Assembly: GCA_965230245.1 (NCBI GenBank)
Contig: OZ246000.1
Location: 2,356,001-2,420,000 of the forward strand
Direction of reading: 5' to 3'
DNA: 64,000 bases
DNA from: JAGNKE01 sp965230245
GTDB taxonomy: Bacteria > Pseudomonadota > Alphaproteobacteria > Micavibrionales > Micavibrionaceae
The notes under the pieces were generated by a model. The model did not search any database and was not told where the DNA came from. It was given only the letters and a program-made list of their open reading frames with translations. This document shows positions 9,467-18,197 of the stretch, in pieces (the stretch's first letter is position 1; every line of letters begins with the position of its first letter). A program made the position numbers and the translations under genes.

Positions 9467-10258
9467 ATGTCGAATATTCATCCTTCCGCGATTATCCATG
9501 AAAAGGCAAAGGTAGACACAACAGCCAAGATTGGACCTTACTGCACAATTGGCGAAAATGTTACTATAGAGGGAAATGTTGAATGTGTAGCTCACGTTCA
9601 TATAGAAGGCAAAACGACGATTGGTGCAGGAACAAGAATATTTCCCTTTGCATCCCTTGGTACGCCGCCTCAAGACTTAAAATATGATGGCGAGCCATCT
9701 GAACTGATTATCGGAAAGAATAATACAATCCGTGAGCATGTAACGATGAACCCTGGAACAAAACATGGGGAAATGAAGACTGTCATCGGCGATAATTGCC
9801 TCTTCATGATGGCCACGCACGTCGCACATGACTGTATCATCGGGAACAACGTGATTATGGCCAATAACGCAACATTAGGTGGCCATGTCGTCGTCGGTGA
9901 TTTCGCTGTGCTGGGAGGCCTCGCAGCTGTGCATCAATTTATCAGAATTGGCTCTCACGCAATTATCGGCGGCATGTCGGGAGTAGAGAGTGATGTTATT
10001 CCTTTTGGCCGTGTGAAAGGTGAACGTGCATTTCTGGCCGGACTAAACTTGATCGGCCTCGAAAGAAGAGGATTTTCCAAAGATGAAATCAAAAATCTTC
10101 AGCGCGCATTCAACCAGCTGTTTGGCGGCGAAGGGACAATGGAGCAGCGCATCGACATAGTCGCAACCGACTTTGCGAATGACGATATCGTGATGAATAT
10201 GATTGAATTCGCTCGCTCTAAAACCAAGTTTCCATTATGCCAGCCACAGAAAAAATAA
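9467..10258 (+). CDS. lpxA: UDP-N-acetylglucosamine O-acyltransferase
   Basis: First step of lipid A synthesis: adds a 3-hydroxyacyl chain to the 3-OH of UDP-GlcNAc. The ATG at 9467 (MSNIHPSAIIHEKAK) gives 263 residues, matching the family's 262; the frame is open further upstream but that extension has no family resemblance. Left-handed beta-helix hexapeptide repeats span about 1-190, with the catalytic histidine in the NCLFMMATHVAHDC region, and a helical C-terminal domain follows. A weak GAG-type ribosome-binding site precedes the start. The 103 bases between fabZ and this ATG show no other feature. The 3' end overlaps lpxI by 22 bases. Confidence 0.97.
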   Translation: MSNIHPSAIIHEKAKVDTTAKIGPYCTIGENVTIEGNVECVAHVHIEGKTTIGAGTRIFPFASLGTPPQDLKYDGEPSELIIGKNNTIREHVTMNPGTKHGEMKTVIGDNCLFMMATHVAHDCIIGNNVIMANNATLGGHVVVGDFAVLGGLAAVHQFIRIGSHAIIGGMSGVESDVIPFGRVKGERAFLAGLNLIGLERRGFSKDEIKNLQRAFNQLFGGEGTMEQRIDIVATDFANDDIVMNMIEFARSKTKFPLCQPQKK

Positions 10259-11094
10259 ATATAAAAAAACTGGGTATACTCGCCGGTGCAGGGCTGTTGC
10301 CTGAGCAATTAATACAATCATGCAAAAAAAATGATATTGAAGTGTTCGTTGTTGGTTTTATCGGACAAACGCCTGAAAAACTTAAACAGGGAAACAAGCA
10401 TCTGTGGACAGGTTTAGGATCGGTTGGCCAGATTTTCAAAACCTTAAGAGCCGAAAATATTAAAGATATTGTCTTTGCGGGGTCGATTAAACGGCCAAGT
10501 TTGTTCGAGATAAAGCCCGATTTCAAAGGCCTCGAGATCCTAACAAAAATCGGGCTCAAATCTCTGGGTGATAACGAATTACTTACAAACCTGAAAAATG
10601 AATTGCATGCCGAAGGGTTTACAGTCCACGGTGCTCATGAATTCGCACAAGATATGATTGCCAAGGAAGGAATATTAGGAGCATATGAGCCACAGCCAAA
10701 AGATACTCCCATCATCAAAAAAGGTATTGAGATAGCCCATGAACTGGGGCGCTTGGACATAGGGCAAGCCGTTGTTTTGCAACAAGACTTGATTTTAGGA
10801 CTTGAAGCAATTGAAGGGACGGATGAATTAATAAAAAGATGCAAAACTCTCAAGAAGTCAGGCAGAGGCCCCGTATTGGTAAAAATGTGTAAACCACAGC
10901 AGGATAAAGCCCTTGATTTGCCGACAATAGGACCTGATACTATCAAAAATGCCATTAATTCAGGGTTTTGCGGTATAGTCATTCAGGCAAAAGCAAGCAT
11001 TGTTCTCAACGCTCAGGAAATCGCCGATCTTGCGGATAAGAACGGCTTATTTGTCTTAGCTATTGACCCTGAAACGTATCAGGATCAAACTTGA
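10237..11094 (+). CDS. lpxI: UDP-2,3-diacylglucosamine pyrophosphatase LpxI
   Basis: Hydrolyses UDP-2,3-diacylglucosamine to lipid X and UMP. LpxI is the alphaproteobacterial replacement for LpxH. The 285-residue protein matches the family in its N-terminal part (KLGILAGAGLLPEQL, a Rossmann-like nucleotide-binding segment), the VFAGSIKRPSL block, the DIGQAVVLQQDLILGLEAIEGTDELI segment and C-terminal GIVIQAKASIVLNAQEI. Its place between lpxA and lpxB, with a 22-base overlap of lpxA, supports the call. Confidence 0.95.
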   Translation: MPATEKINIKKLGILAGAGLLPEQLIQSCKKNDIEVFVVGFIGQTPEKLKQGNKHLWTGLGSVGQIFKTLRAENIKDIVFAGSIKRPSLFEIKPDFKGLEILTKIGLKSLGDNELLTNLKNELHAEGFTVHGAHEFAQDMIAKEGILGAYEPQPKDTPIIKKGIEIAHELGRLDIGQAVVLQQDLILGLEAIEGTDELIKRCKTLKKSGRGPVLVKMCKPQQDKALDLPTIGPDTIKNAINSGFCGIVIQAKASIVLNAQEIADLADKNGLFVLAIDPETYQDQT

Positions 11095-11122
11095 TTGCTA
11101 ATTAGACTTTGGGAGTAGCAAA

Positions 11123-12274
11123 GTGAAACTATTTTTTGTTGTTGGCGAAAGTTCAGGCGATGCTCTTGCATCAAAATTGATTAGAGAACTCGAGGCAATC
11201 CATGATACCGAGCTCGAGTGCTTGGGTATTGGCGGGCCGATGATGAAAGCCGCTGGTTTCAACGTCCTCCTGCCGTCTGATCAAATATCAGCCATGGGCA
11301 TTTGGGAACTATTACCGAAACTACCGCGACTTTATAAAATTTTTAATGCGCTGGTCGAAGAGATACTCTCCCAAAAACCTGACGCACTTATTACCGTTGA
11401 TTTTCCTGATTTCAATTTCAAATTGGCAAAAACACTTAAAAAACGTGGATTCAAAGGAAAGATAATTCATTATGTCGCCCCATCAGTATGGGCGTGGAGA
11501 CCTGGTAGAGCGAAAAAAATTGCGGACATACTAGACGGTATTATGTGCTTATATCCAATGGAGCCAAAATACTTCGAAGAACATAAGCTTAAGGCAATAT
11601 GTGTTGGACATCCCGTGATAGAAACCAGAGCTGATGAGGCTGATGGTGAAGTTTTTAGAGATGCCAACGATATCAGTGCAGATACAAAAACGCTCGGCCT
11701 GTATTTTGGTAGTCGGGAAGGTGAATTCAAAAGGCTTTCTGCACCGCTTAAAGAAACGGCACTTCTTGTCAACGAAGTAAAAGAAGGCATTCGTGTAATA
11801 GCACCAACTCTTCCTGATTTGGAGTTCAATATACAAAATCTTTTGGTAGGATTTCCGCTACCCTTGCATGTCGCATCAAATCAAGCATTTAAGTGGGAAT
11901 CATTTAAAGCCTGTGACGTTGCAGTTGCAGTATCAGGCACCGTAGCTCTTGAACTGGCTTATGCCGGCGTGCCGCATGTTTTGATCTACAAGGCCAATCC
12001 CCTGACATATCTTACTCTTAAGCCTATGGTAAAAGTGAAGTATGCACACTTGGCAAATATTCTGTTAGATGAAGAAGTCGTACCGGAATTTATTCAAAAA
12101 AACTGCCAGTCTGAGAAAATCGCGGAAAAAGTATTAGAGCTTTATCAGGATCCGGACTTACGACAGAAGCAGTTGGATAAATTTGAAGAACTTCGAAAAA
12201 TGCTTGGCATGGGGGACACCAAAACACCGTCCAGAAAAGCAGCTGAGTTTGTTCTCGAAATCATGAACAAATAA
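11123..12274 (+). CDS. lpxB: Lipid-A-disaccharide synthase
   Basis: GT-B glycosyltransferase that condenses lipid X with UDP-2,3-diacylglucosamine to form the lipid A disaccharide at the inner membrane. The 383-residue product opens with FFVVGESSGDALAS (the GE.SGD glycine-rich loop), and carries VDFPDFNFKLAK, HYVAPSVWAWRPGRAKK and the C-terminal nucleotide-sugar region VSGTVALELAYAGVPHVLIYK. The GTG start is supported by GGGAG about seven bases upstream. It is the last gene of the rightward envelope block and faces gltA, with a terminator hairpin between the two. Confidence 0.97.
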   Translation: MKLFFVVGESSGDALASKLIRELEAIHDTELECLGIGGPMMKAAGFNVLLPSDQISAMGIWELLPKLPRLYKIFNALVEEILSQKPDALITVDFPDFNFKLAKTLKKRGFKGKIIHYVAPSVWAWRPGRAKKIADILDGIMCLYPMEPKYFEEHKLKAICVGHPVIETRADEADGEVFRDANDISADTKTLGLYFGSREGEFKRLSAPLKETALLVNEVKEGIRVIAPTLPDLEFNIQNLLVGFPLPLHVASNQAFKWESFKACDVAVAVSGTVALELAYAGVPHVLIYKANPLTYLTLKPMVKVKYAHLANILLDEEVVPEFIQKNCQSEKIAEKVLELYQDPDLRQKQLDKFEELRKMLGMGDTKTPSRKAAEFVLEIMNK

Positions 12275-12298
12275 AAAGCCCGCTGTAAAGCGGACTTT
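12271..12298 (-). terminator. Rho-independent terminator of gltA
   Basis: Reading the minus strand, a stem AAAGTCCGCT / AGCGGGCTTT (one G-U wobble) with loop TTAC is followed by TTTTTATTT. It lies about 30 bases past the gltA stop codon. The 3' edge overlaps the lpxB stop codon. On the plus strand the stem has one C-A mismatch and no clean T-run, so it should be weaker as an lpxB terminator. Confidence 0.75.
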
Positions 12299-12326
12299 CG
12301 TGATTGTTTTATTCTTTCTTACACTT

Positions 12327-13637
12327 TTAATCTCGGTCTTCAAGATTAACATAAGGCCTATCCGCAGGCCCCGTATACAACTGACGAGGACGTCCGATGC
12401 GCAAGCTCGGCTCCTCGATCATTTCCTTCCACTGTGCAACCCAGCCAACCGTTCTGGCAACAGCAAACAACACTGTAAACATACTTGTCGGGAAGCCCAT
12501 AGCTTTAAGGATGATACCGGAATAGAAGTCCACATTGGGGAATAGCTTCCGCTCAACAAAATACTCATCTTCAAGAGCGATACGCTCAAGCTCCATAGCC
12601 AGCTCAAGACGCGGATCGTTAATTCCTAAGTCTTCCAGGACTTCATCGCAAGACTTCTTAAGCACCTGCGCACGTGGATCAAAGTTTTTATAGACACGAT
12701 GACCGAAACCCATAAGCCTGAATGGATCGTTTTTATCTTTCGCGCGCTCCAAAAATTCGGGAATACGGTCTTTCGATCCAATCTCGTCCAGCATTTCCAG
12801 AACGGCTTGATTAGCTCCACCATGGCTAGGCCCCCAAAGGCTCGCAATACCGGCTGCAAGACAGGCAAACGGGTTAGCCTGAGAAGACCCGGCCAGACGA
12901 ACCGTAGACGTTGACGCATTTTGCTCGTGGTCTGCATGAAGAATAAGGATACGGTCCATTGCTTCTGCAAGAACAGGATTCACTTTATAAGGCTCAGCCG
13001 GAACCGCAAAACACATATAAAGAAAGTTTTCGGCAAAAGAGAGATCATTACGCGGATACATAAACGGCTGGCCAAGTGAGTACTTGTATGTCATAGCACC
13101 CAAAGTGCCGATCTTCGCGATCAAACGGTGTGCGGACAGTTCGCGCTGCTCGGGATCGTAGATATCAAGTGAGTCATGATAAAACGCGGAAAGACCTCCC
13201 ATAACACCGCACATAACAGCCATGGGGTGTGCATCACGCCTAAAACCACGATAAAAATGGTGAACTTGTTCATGTACCATCGTGTGATAGGTAATGTCGG
13301 TCTCGAATTTCTTCTTCTGAGCTTTGTTTGGCAAATCTCCGTAGAGGAGGAGATAGGCAACATCCATAAAATTAGCTTTTTCCGCAAGATCCTGAATACT
13401 GTAGCCGCGGTGAAGAAGAATGCCCTTCTCGCCGTCAATAAATGTCAAACGGGATTTACAACTGCCCGTAGCCGTAAAACTGGGATCAAAAGTAAAATGT
13501 CCTGTCTCCGCATAAAGCTTGCGAATATCAATAACCGGAGGTCCCATAGAGCCTTCCAACACTGGCAAAGTATATTCCTCGCCTGTCTCGTTATTTTTCA
13601 GTGTGAACGTTTTTTGGGTACTGTTGTCATCTGACAT
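12327..13637 (-). CDS. gltA: Citrate synthase
   Basis: Condenses acetyl-CoA and oxaloacetate, the entry step of the TCA cycle. The product of 436 residues is the type II hexameric form typical of Gram-negative bacteria. Visible motifs are YRGYSIQDLAEKANFMDVAYLLLYGDLP, the catalytic-histidine segment LHADHEQNASTSTVRLAGSS, GPSHGGANQAV and MGFGHRVYKNFDPRA. The ATG at 13637 is chosen because GGAGC lies about nine bases upstream and the product then begins like its relatives; the frame is open 16 codons further. Two GANTC sites lie upstream in its promoter region. It ends at a good terminator. Confidence 0.97.
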   Translation of the reverse strand: MSDDNSTQKTFTLKNNETGEEYTLPVLEGSMGPPVIDIRKLYAETGHFTFDPSFTATGSCKSRLTFIDGEKGILLHRGYSIQDLAEKANFMDVAYLLLYGDLPNKAQKKKFETDITYHTMVHEQVHHFYRGFRRDAHPMAVMCGVMGGLSAFYHDSLDIYDPEQRELSAHRLIAKIGTLGAMTYKYSLGQPFMYPRNDLSFAENFLYMCFAVPAEPYKVNPVLAEAMDRILILHADHEQNASTSTVRLAGSSQANPFACLAAGIASLWGPSHGGANQAVLEMLDEIGSKDRIPEFLERAKDKNDPFRLMGFGHRVYKNFDPRAQVLKKSCDEVLEDLGINDPRLELAMELERIALEDEYFVERKLFPNVDFYSGIILKAMGFPTSMFTVLFAVARTVGWVAQWKEMIEEPSLRIGRPRQLYTGPADRPYVNLEDRD

Positions 13638-13715
13638 ATTGTGAAAGCTCCGAATAATGAAATTGTTGCGATTATTAAAATACAATCAAAGAGTTAACGA
13701 TTGGTTGCGAAAAGA

Positions 13716-13726
13716 GAATCAGAATC
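13716..13726. promoter_or_regulatory. Paired GANTC (possible CcrM methylation) sites upstream of gltA
   Basis: GAATC occurs at 13716-13720 and again at 13722-13726 in the 180-base gap between gltX and gltA, about 80-90 bases before the gltA start. A 10-base palindrome CGTTGCAACG lies at 13780-13789 in the same gap. In alphaproteobacteria GANTC is methylated by CcrM and read by GcrA at some promoters; whether that applies here is inference. Confidence 0.4.
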
Positions 13727-13817
13727 ACACCATCATTGCCGGATAAGGATAATACGATTGAAAAACGATTACAAACCTTCGTTGCAACGCAATATTTTTG
13801 GTATTATTAGAAGGTTA

Positions 13818-15224
13818 TTAGGCGTTTTCGAGAGCAAATTGAATCCGCTTGCATGTCTCATCTTTCCCAAGCACGGCACATGCCTGAAAGACCGAAGGTG
13901 ATACGGTTGTTCCAGTCACCGCCGCTCTCAGTGGCATACCGACCTTACCAAGCTTACCATCCATTAAATCCTTGGCGACATCTTTGCAGATGGCTTGCAC
14001 ATCATCTCCGCTAAAGCCCCCCATCGCATCAAACTCGGATAATAAGCGCTTAAGCACATCCTTTCCGTCCATAATCATAGACGCCGCTTTGTCATCAAAA
14101 CTATACGGCACGGTTTTGGCATAAAAAACAGACTCATCTACAAACTGAATGAGCGTCTTGGCACGAGATTTAAGCTCATCTATGCTCTGCAGAATACGGC
14201 CTTTAGATTGTTCGTCCAAGACAACATCATGGCGTGCCTTATAAAACGGCGCTGTATGTGCAAACAAGCGCTCATTATCACATTCGCGGATGTAATGCGC
14301 ATTCAGATTTTCAAGCTTTGCAAAATCAAATTTTGATGCCGCACGCCCTATACTTTCCAGATTAAACCACTCAATCGCCTTTTCACGCGGGATAATTTCC
14401 TCATTACCATGGGACCAACCTAAACGGAGCAGATAATTACAAAGTGCCTCAGGCAAATAGCCCAACTCTTTGTACTCTTTGATACTCTGCGCACCGTGGC
14501 GCTTCGAAAACTTACCACCATCAGGGCCGTGAATAAGGGGTAAATGCCCGAAAACAGGAACGTCCCAGCCCAGAGCATCAAAAATAACCTTTTGACGAAA
14601 GCTATTATTCAAATGGTCATCACCCCGCAAAATATGGGTTACACCCATGTCATGGTCATCCACAACCACCGAAAGCATATAAGTTGGCGTTCCATCAGAA
14701 CGCAGAATGATAAAATCATCCAACTGATCATGTGAGATAGTAACGTCACCCTGCACAATATCGTTAATTGTCGTAGAACCGCCAATCGGCGCTTTAATAC
14801 GAACAACAGGCTCAATGCCCTCCGGAGCCTCGGATGCATCCTTATCACGCCATCTTCGGTCATAAAACGTCGATAAGCCTTTTTCCTTGGCTTCTACACG
14901 CATCGCATCCAACTCTTCAGGCGTGCAATAACAGTAATAGGCCTTACCCTCATCAATCAGTTGTTTTGCCACCTCAGCATGACGTTCCAAACGGGAAAAC
15001 TGCGAAATCGCCTCGCCATCATAATCAAGTTCTAACCACTCCAAAGCATCAAAAATGACTTGTACCGCTTCCTCGGAATGGCGCTTTCGGTCAGTATCCT
15101 CAATACGAACCTGAAACTCTCCACTCATATGACGCGCATACAGGAAGTTGAACAGAGCCGTACGGGCATTCCCGACATGCATAAAGCCGGTGGGGGAGGG
15201 AGGAAAACGCGTAACAACAGTCAT
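13818..15224 (-). CDS. gltX: Glutamyl-tRNA synthetase
   Basis: Class I aminoacyl-tRNA synthetase that charges tRNA-Glu; in many alphaproteobacteria it also charges tRNA-Gln for later amidation. The 468-residue product opens with TRFPPSPTGFMHVGNA, the HIGH-type motif at residues 16-19 (HVGN), and has the KMSKS equivalent KFSKRHG near residue 237. The C-terminal anticodon-binding region is complete. It lies upstream of gltA on the same strand and diverges from comEC across a 32-base gap. Confidence 0.97.
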   Translation of the reverse strand: MTVVTRFPPSPTGFMHVGNARTALFNFLYARHMSGEFQVRIEDTDRKRHSEEAVQVIFDALEWLELDYDGEAISQFSRLERHAEVAKQLIDEGKAYYCYCTPEELDAMRVEAKEKGLSTFYDRRWRDKDASEAPEGIEPVVRIKAPIGGSTTINDIVQGDVTISHDQLDDFIILRSDGTPTYMLSVVVDDHDMGVTHILRGDDHLNNSFRQKVIFDALGWDVPVFGHLPLIHGPDGGKFSKRHGAQSIKEYKELGYLPEALCNYLLRLGWSHGNEEIIPREKAIEWFNLESIGRAASKFDFAKLENLNAHYIRECDNERLFAHTAPFYKARHDVVLDEQSKGRILQSIDELKSRAKTLIQFVDESVFYAKTVPYSFDDKAASMIMDGKDVLKRLLSEFDAMGGFSGDDVQAICKDVAKDLMDGKLGKVGMPLRAAVTGTTVSPSVFQACAVLGKDETCKRIQFALENA

Positions 15225-15256
15225 GGATTGGCATATCCTTTTTAATTAGGCACAAT

Positions 15257-17416
15257 GTGTTTTTTCATACGGAAATGGAAACTAGCATGCTTCGCGGCCA
15301 AAGCCTAGCCGACATTATAGGAAATTCGGACCCGAAACGACGTCTGAAAGCCGCCTATGCGTCAGTGACCCTTGAGCTTGAAAACCAGCAGGGAAATTCA
15401 TTTCTCTGGCTACCGATATTCTTTGCCCTTGGCATTGCACTTTATTTTTCAGTAACAGTCGAGCCGCCGCTTATTCTGGGCATCGTTTTGTGGCTGTTTT
15501 TCGGTTCACTGCTTGTAACCATAAATAAGGAAAAACATGGCAAAACATATCTTTGTCTCACAATTCTCCTTATTGCATGGTCAGGCTTTACCGCATCGCA
15601 AGTTAGAACAAGCATTGTTCACACACCCATGCTGGATAGAGATATCTCGTACGCAGATATGACGGGAACAGTAAGCACAATTGAAAAACTCGAAGGCAAA
15701 AAGGGAAGCCGAATTGTTCTGTCATATCTCAATATTGAAAAATTGTCAGATGATAAGACACCGCGCACCGTTCGCCTGCAACTTAGGAAAGATGAAAACA
15801 TTCGTGTCGGTCAGACAGTAAAAGTTTTGGCATCCCTGCACCCGCCGAGCGGTGCTCTCTATCCCGGGGGATACGACTTCCGCCGCGCCTTGTATTTTGA
15901 AGGAATCGGTGCGGTCGGCTTTATATACAACGAGCCTGAAATTATTCAGCCTGCATCCGCTTCAATCCTGAAGATTGAACCTCTGCGTCATGAAATTTCA
16001 CAAAAAGTATGGGCAGCCTTACCGCCCGAACAGGCAGCATTGGTTACGGCGCTAACAATCGGACAACGAAAGGGAATGACAGAAGAAAATCAGGAAGCTA
16101 TTCGCGACGCAGGCTTAGCACATTTGCTCGCAATTTCTGGGCTCCATGTTGGCCTGTTCAGCGGTTTTTTGTTCTTCTTTATCCGCTTGGGATTGGCGGC
16201 CTTACCGCACATCGCCCTCAAATACCCGATTAAAAATATTGCAGCTGTTTGTGCACTAATAGGCGCCGTTTTTTATATGCTGCTTGCAGGAGCAACAATA
16301 CCAACGCAGCGCGCCGTGTTAATGACGGGAACAGTTTTCTTAGCCATCATCCTAAATCGTTCGCCAATATCGCTTAGACTGGTTGCTTTTGCTGCGCTTT
16401 TTATTCTGATTATTGCGCCGGAAAGTTTAATATCTGCGAGTTTCCAGCTTTCCTTTGCCGCAGTGACCGCACTTGTTGCGTTTTATGACATAACACGGCA
16501 ATTCTGGATTGATGCATATAGACAGGCAACATGGCAAAAGAAAATCGCGCTTTACTTTTTAGGTGTATGCATATCGAGCATCATCGCAAGTCTGGCAACA
16601 GGTATCTTCGCGCTCTATCATTTTCAACAATTTGCAATGATGGGGTTGATTGCAAATCTGATAGCCATTCCACTCATGGCATTTTTGATTATGCCCGCTT
16701 CAGTCTTATCATTAATAGCAATGCCTTTTGGGCTTGAAACATTGCCTCTATTTATTATGGGGCAGGGCGTCACATGGGTGCTGGAGATTTCGCATTGGGC
16801 CGCCGCTCTACCCGGTGCAACACTCAATACGGCTGGCTGGCCGTTTGAAGCATTCATTTGTTTTGTAATTGCGGGGCTATTATCGATCTTATGGACAGGG
16901 CGCGGGAAATACGCCGCGATCCCAATATCATGCATCGGTATAGCGCTCATATACATGAACACGCTCCCAGATATCCTTGTTTCGGATAGCAGCAAGCTAA
17001 CAGCATTTAAAACTGACAAAAAACTCGTTTACGTGAATACAAAACGCAGCGAAAAATTTGTGCTCGAGAATTGGGAAAAATATTTCGGACTTGAAGAAGG
17101 GCAGAGCAAAAAACTGCCGACACAGGAAACCGCATCAAAAAACATCCGCTGCGACGGGCAGGGGTGTTACCTTCATATCAAGGGAAGGAAAATCGCCTTT
17201 TCACGCAAACCTTATGCGCATGAGCAAGATTGCGCTTGGGCCGATATATTGATTGCCGAAGACCCCGTCAAACGAAAATGTAACGCCAGGATCATCATAG
17301 ACAAGTTCGATACATGGGAACACGGCGCCCATGCGGTATGGCTGCAGGACTTACGCGTTGAAACAACAGGCAAACAAACAGGAAAACGCCCGTGGAGCAG
17401 CGGTAGAGCTGACTAA
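15257..17416 (+). CDS. comEC: ComEC/Rec2 family DNA-uptake channel protein
   Basis: Predicted inner-membrane channel for single-stranded DNA uptake in natural transformation. The 719-residue product has early membrane helices and an OB-like DUF4131 domain (about 40-230), the hallmark LAHLLAISGLHVG at the head of the polytopic Competence domain (about 255-540), and a C-terminal soluble region. As in other alphaproteobacterial ComEC proteins, that C-terminal region lacks the usual metallo-beta-lactamase histidine cluster and ends with the RPW-type tail. GTG at 15257 is the longest start; ATG at 15275 or 15287 are alternatives. It converges on lexA with a nine-base gap. No other competence gene is in the window. 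Confidence 0.9.
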   Translation: MFFHTEMETSMLRGQSLADIIGNSDPKRRLKAAYASVTLELENQQGNSFLWLPIFFALGIALYFSVTVEPPLILGIVLWLFFGSLLVTINKEKHGKTYLCLTILLIAWSGFTASQVRTSIVHTPMLDRDISYADMTGTVSTIEKLEGKKGSRIVLSYLNIEKLSDDKTPRTVRLQLRKDENIRVGQTVKVLASLHPPSGALYPGGYDFRRALYFEGIGAVGFIYNEPEIIQPASASILKIEPLRHEISQKVWAALPPEQAALVTALTIGQRKGMTEENQEAIRDAGLAHLLAISGLHVGLFSGFLFFFIRLGLAALPHIALKYPIKNIAAVCALIGAVFYMLLAGATIPTQRAVLMTGTVFLAIILNRSPISLRLVAFAALFILIIAPESLISASFQLSFAAVTALVAFYDITRQFWIDAYRQATWQKKIALYFLGVCISSIIASLATGIFALYHFQQFAMMGLIANLIAIPLMAFLIMPASVLSLIAMPFGLETLPLFIMGQGVTWVLEISHWAAALPGATLNTAGWPFEAFICFVIAGLLSILWTGRGKYAAIPISCIGIALIYMNTLPDILVSDSSKLTAFKTDKKLVYVNTKRSEKFVLENWEKYFGLEEGQSKKLPTQETASKNIRCDGQGCYLHIKGRKIAFSRKPYAHEQDCAWADILIAEDPVKRKCNARIIIDKFDTWEHGAHAVWLQDLRVETTGKQTGKRPWSSGRAD

Positions 17417-17425
17417 AAGATGGTT

Positions 17426-18100
17426 TTAGTGGTAATTGCGCAGCAAACTAGCAAGCTTACCCTGAATCTTCACACGGTCCGGCTCAAGAATACGCGGCTC
17501 ATAATTTTCATTTTCCGGCTCAAGGACAATTTTGTTTCCGGCACGTCGCAAACGTTTCAATGTGGCTTCATGATCATCAACAAGCGCAACAATAATCTCG
17601 CCGTTATTCGCTGTATCGCATCTCTGAATCACAACAGTATCACCATCAAGAATTCCCGCATTGACCATCGAGTCACCCTCAATCGTCAGAGCATAATGCT
17701 CCCCACGTCCAAGATAATCTTGCGGAATTTGAATGGAATGATCCGGCGTAGAAATAGCCTCAATAGGCGTACCTGCAGCAATCTTCCCGTAAAGCGGTAC
17801 TTCCGCAAAAACGGAAGGATGTGGAACACCCTCAGGGACGGATACAGTGTTTGAACCCGTATTTGCAGCATTCTCTGACTTCATTCCATCGGGCAAGCGG
17901 ATGATCTCAATCGCGCGTGCACGATGCGGTAAACGCTCGATATAGCCACGTTCCACCAATGCGGAAATCAATCTGTGTATGCCTGATTTGGATTTAAGCC
18001 CGAGAGCCTCTTTCATTTCCTCAAAAGAAGGCGGTACATCATCTTCTAAAAGACGTTCATGAATAAAAAGTAGCAAATCGCGTTGTTTCTTGGTGAGCAT
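17426..18100 (-). CDS. lexA: LexA repressor
   Basis: SOS repressor with self-cleaving activity. The ATG at 18100 with AGGGA nine bases upstream gives 224 residues (MLTKKQRDLLLFIHERL). Features are an N-terminal winged helix (about 1-70), the cleavage site Ala109-Gly110 in KIAAGTPIEA, the catalytic Ser144 in EGDSMVNAGILDGD, and Lys182 in ATLKRL. The linker is longer than in E. coli, as usual in alphaproteobacteria. An excellent promoter overlapped by a LexA box lies directly upstream, so it is autoregulated. moaC and moeA, which often separate trpC and lexA in this class, are absent. Confidence 0.97.
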   Translation of the reverse strand: MLTKKQRDLLLFIHERLLEDDVPPSFEEMKEALGLKSKSGIHRLISALVERGYIERLPHRARAIEIIRLPDGMKSENAANTGSNTVSVPEGVPHPSVFAEVPLYGKIAAGTPIEAISTPDHSIQIPQDYLGRGEHYALTIEGDSMVNAGILDGDTVVIQRCDTANNGEIIVALVDDHEATLKRLRRAGNKIVLEPENENYEPRILEPDRVKIQGKLASLLRNYH

Positions 18101-18133
18101 AACTTTGTCCCTTTGTTCTCTCACGGTAACAGA

Positions 18134-18149
18134 AGAATCATATGATTCT
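18134..18149. promoter_or_regulatory. 16-base perfect palindrome with two GANTC sites in the lexA leader
   Basis: AGAATCATATGATTCT is self-complementary over all 16 bases and contains GAATC (18135-18139) and GATTC (18144-18148), both matching GANTC. It lies between the LexA box and the lexA ribosome-binding site. It could be a CcrM/GcrA site or the operator of another regulator. A similar inverted pair with a five-base spacer is found before ftsB. Confidence 0.5.
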
Positions 18150-18167
18150 GTAGTATATACACTATTT

Positions 18168-18196
18168 GTTCTAGTTTAGTTCACGGTCTGTGTCAA
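18168..18196 (-). promoter_or_regulatory. lexA promoter with overlapping LexA box
   Basis: On the minus strand a perfect -35 TTGACA (18191-18196) is followed after exactly 17 bases by TAGAAC (18168-18173, four of six matches to TATAAT). The direct repeat GTTC-N7-GTTC (18168-18182, plus strand), the alphaproteobacterial LexA operator, covers the -10 and part of the spacer. This is the expected design for autorepression and makes lexA independent of the upstream trp genes. Confidence 0.88.
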
Positions 18197-18197
18197 T

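Noticed and set aside
12300..12545. Plus-strand open frame downstream of lpxB
   Set aside because: Lies opposite gltA and its terminator, with no ribosome-binding site.
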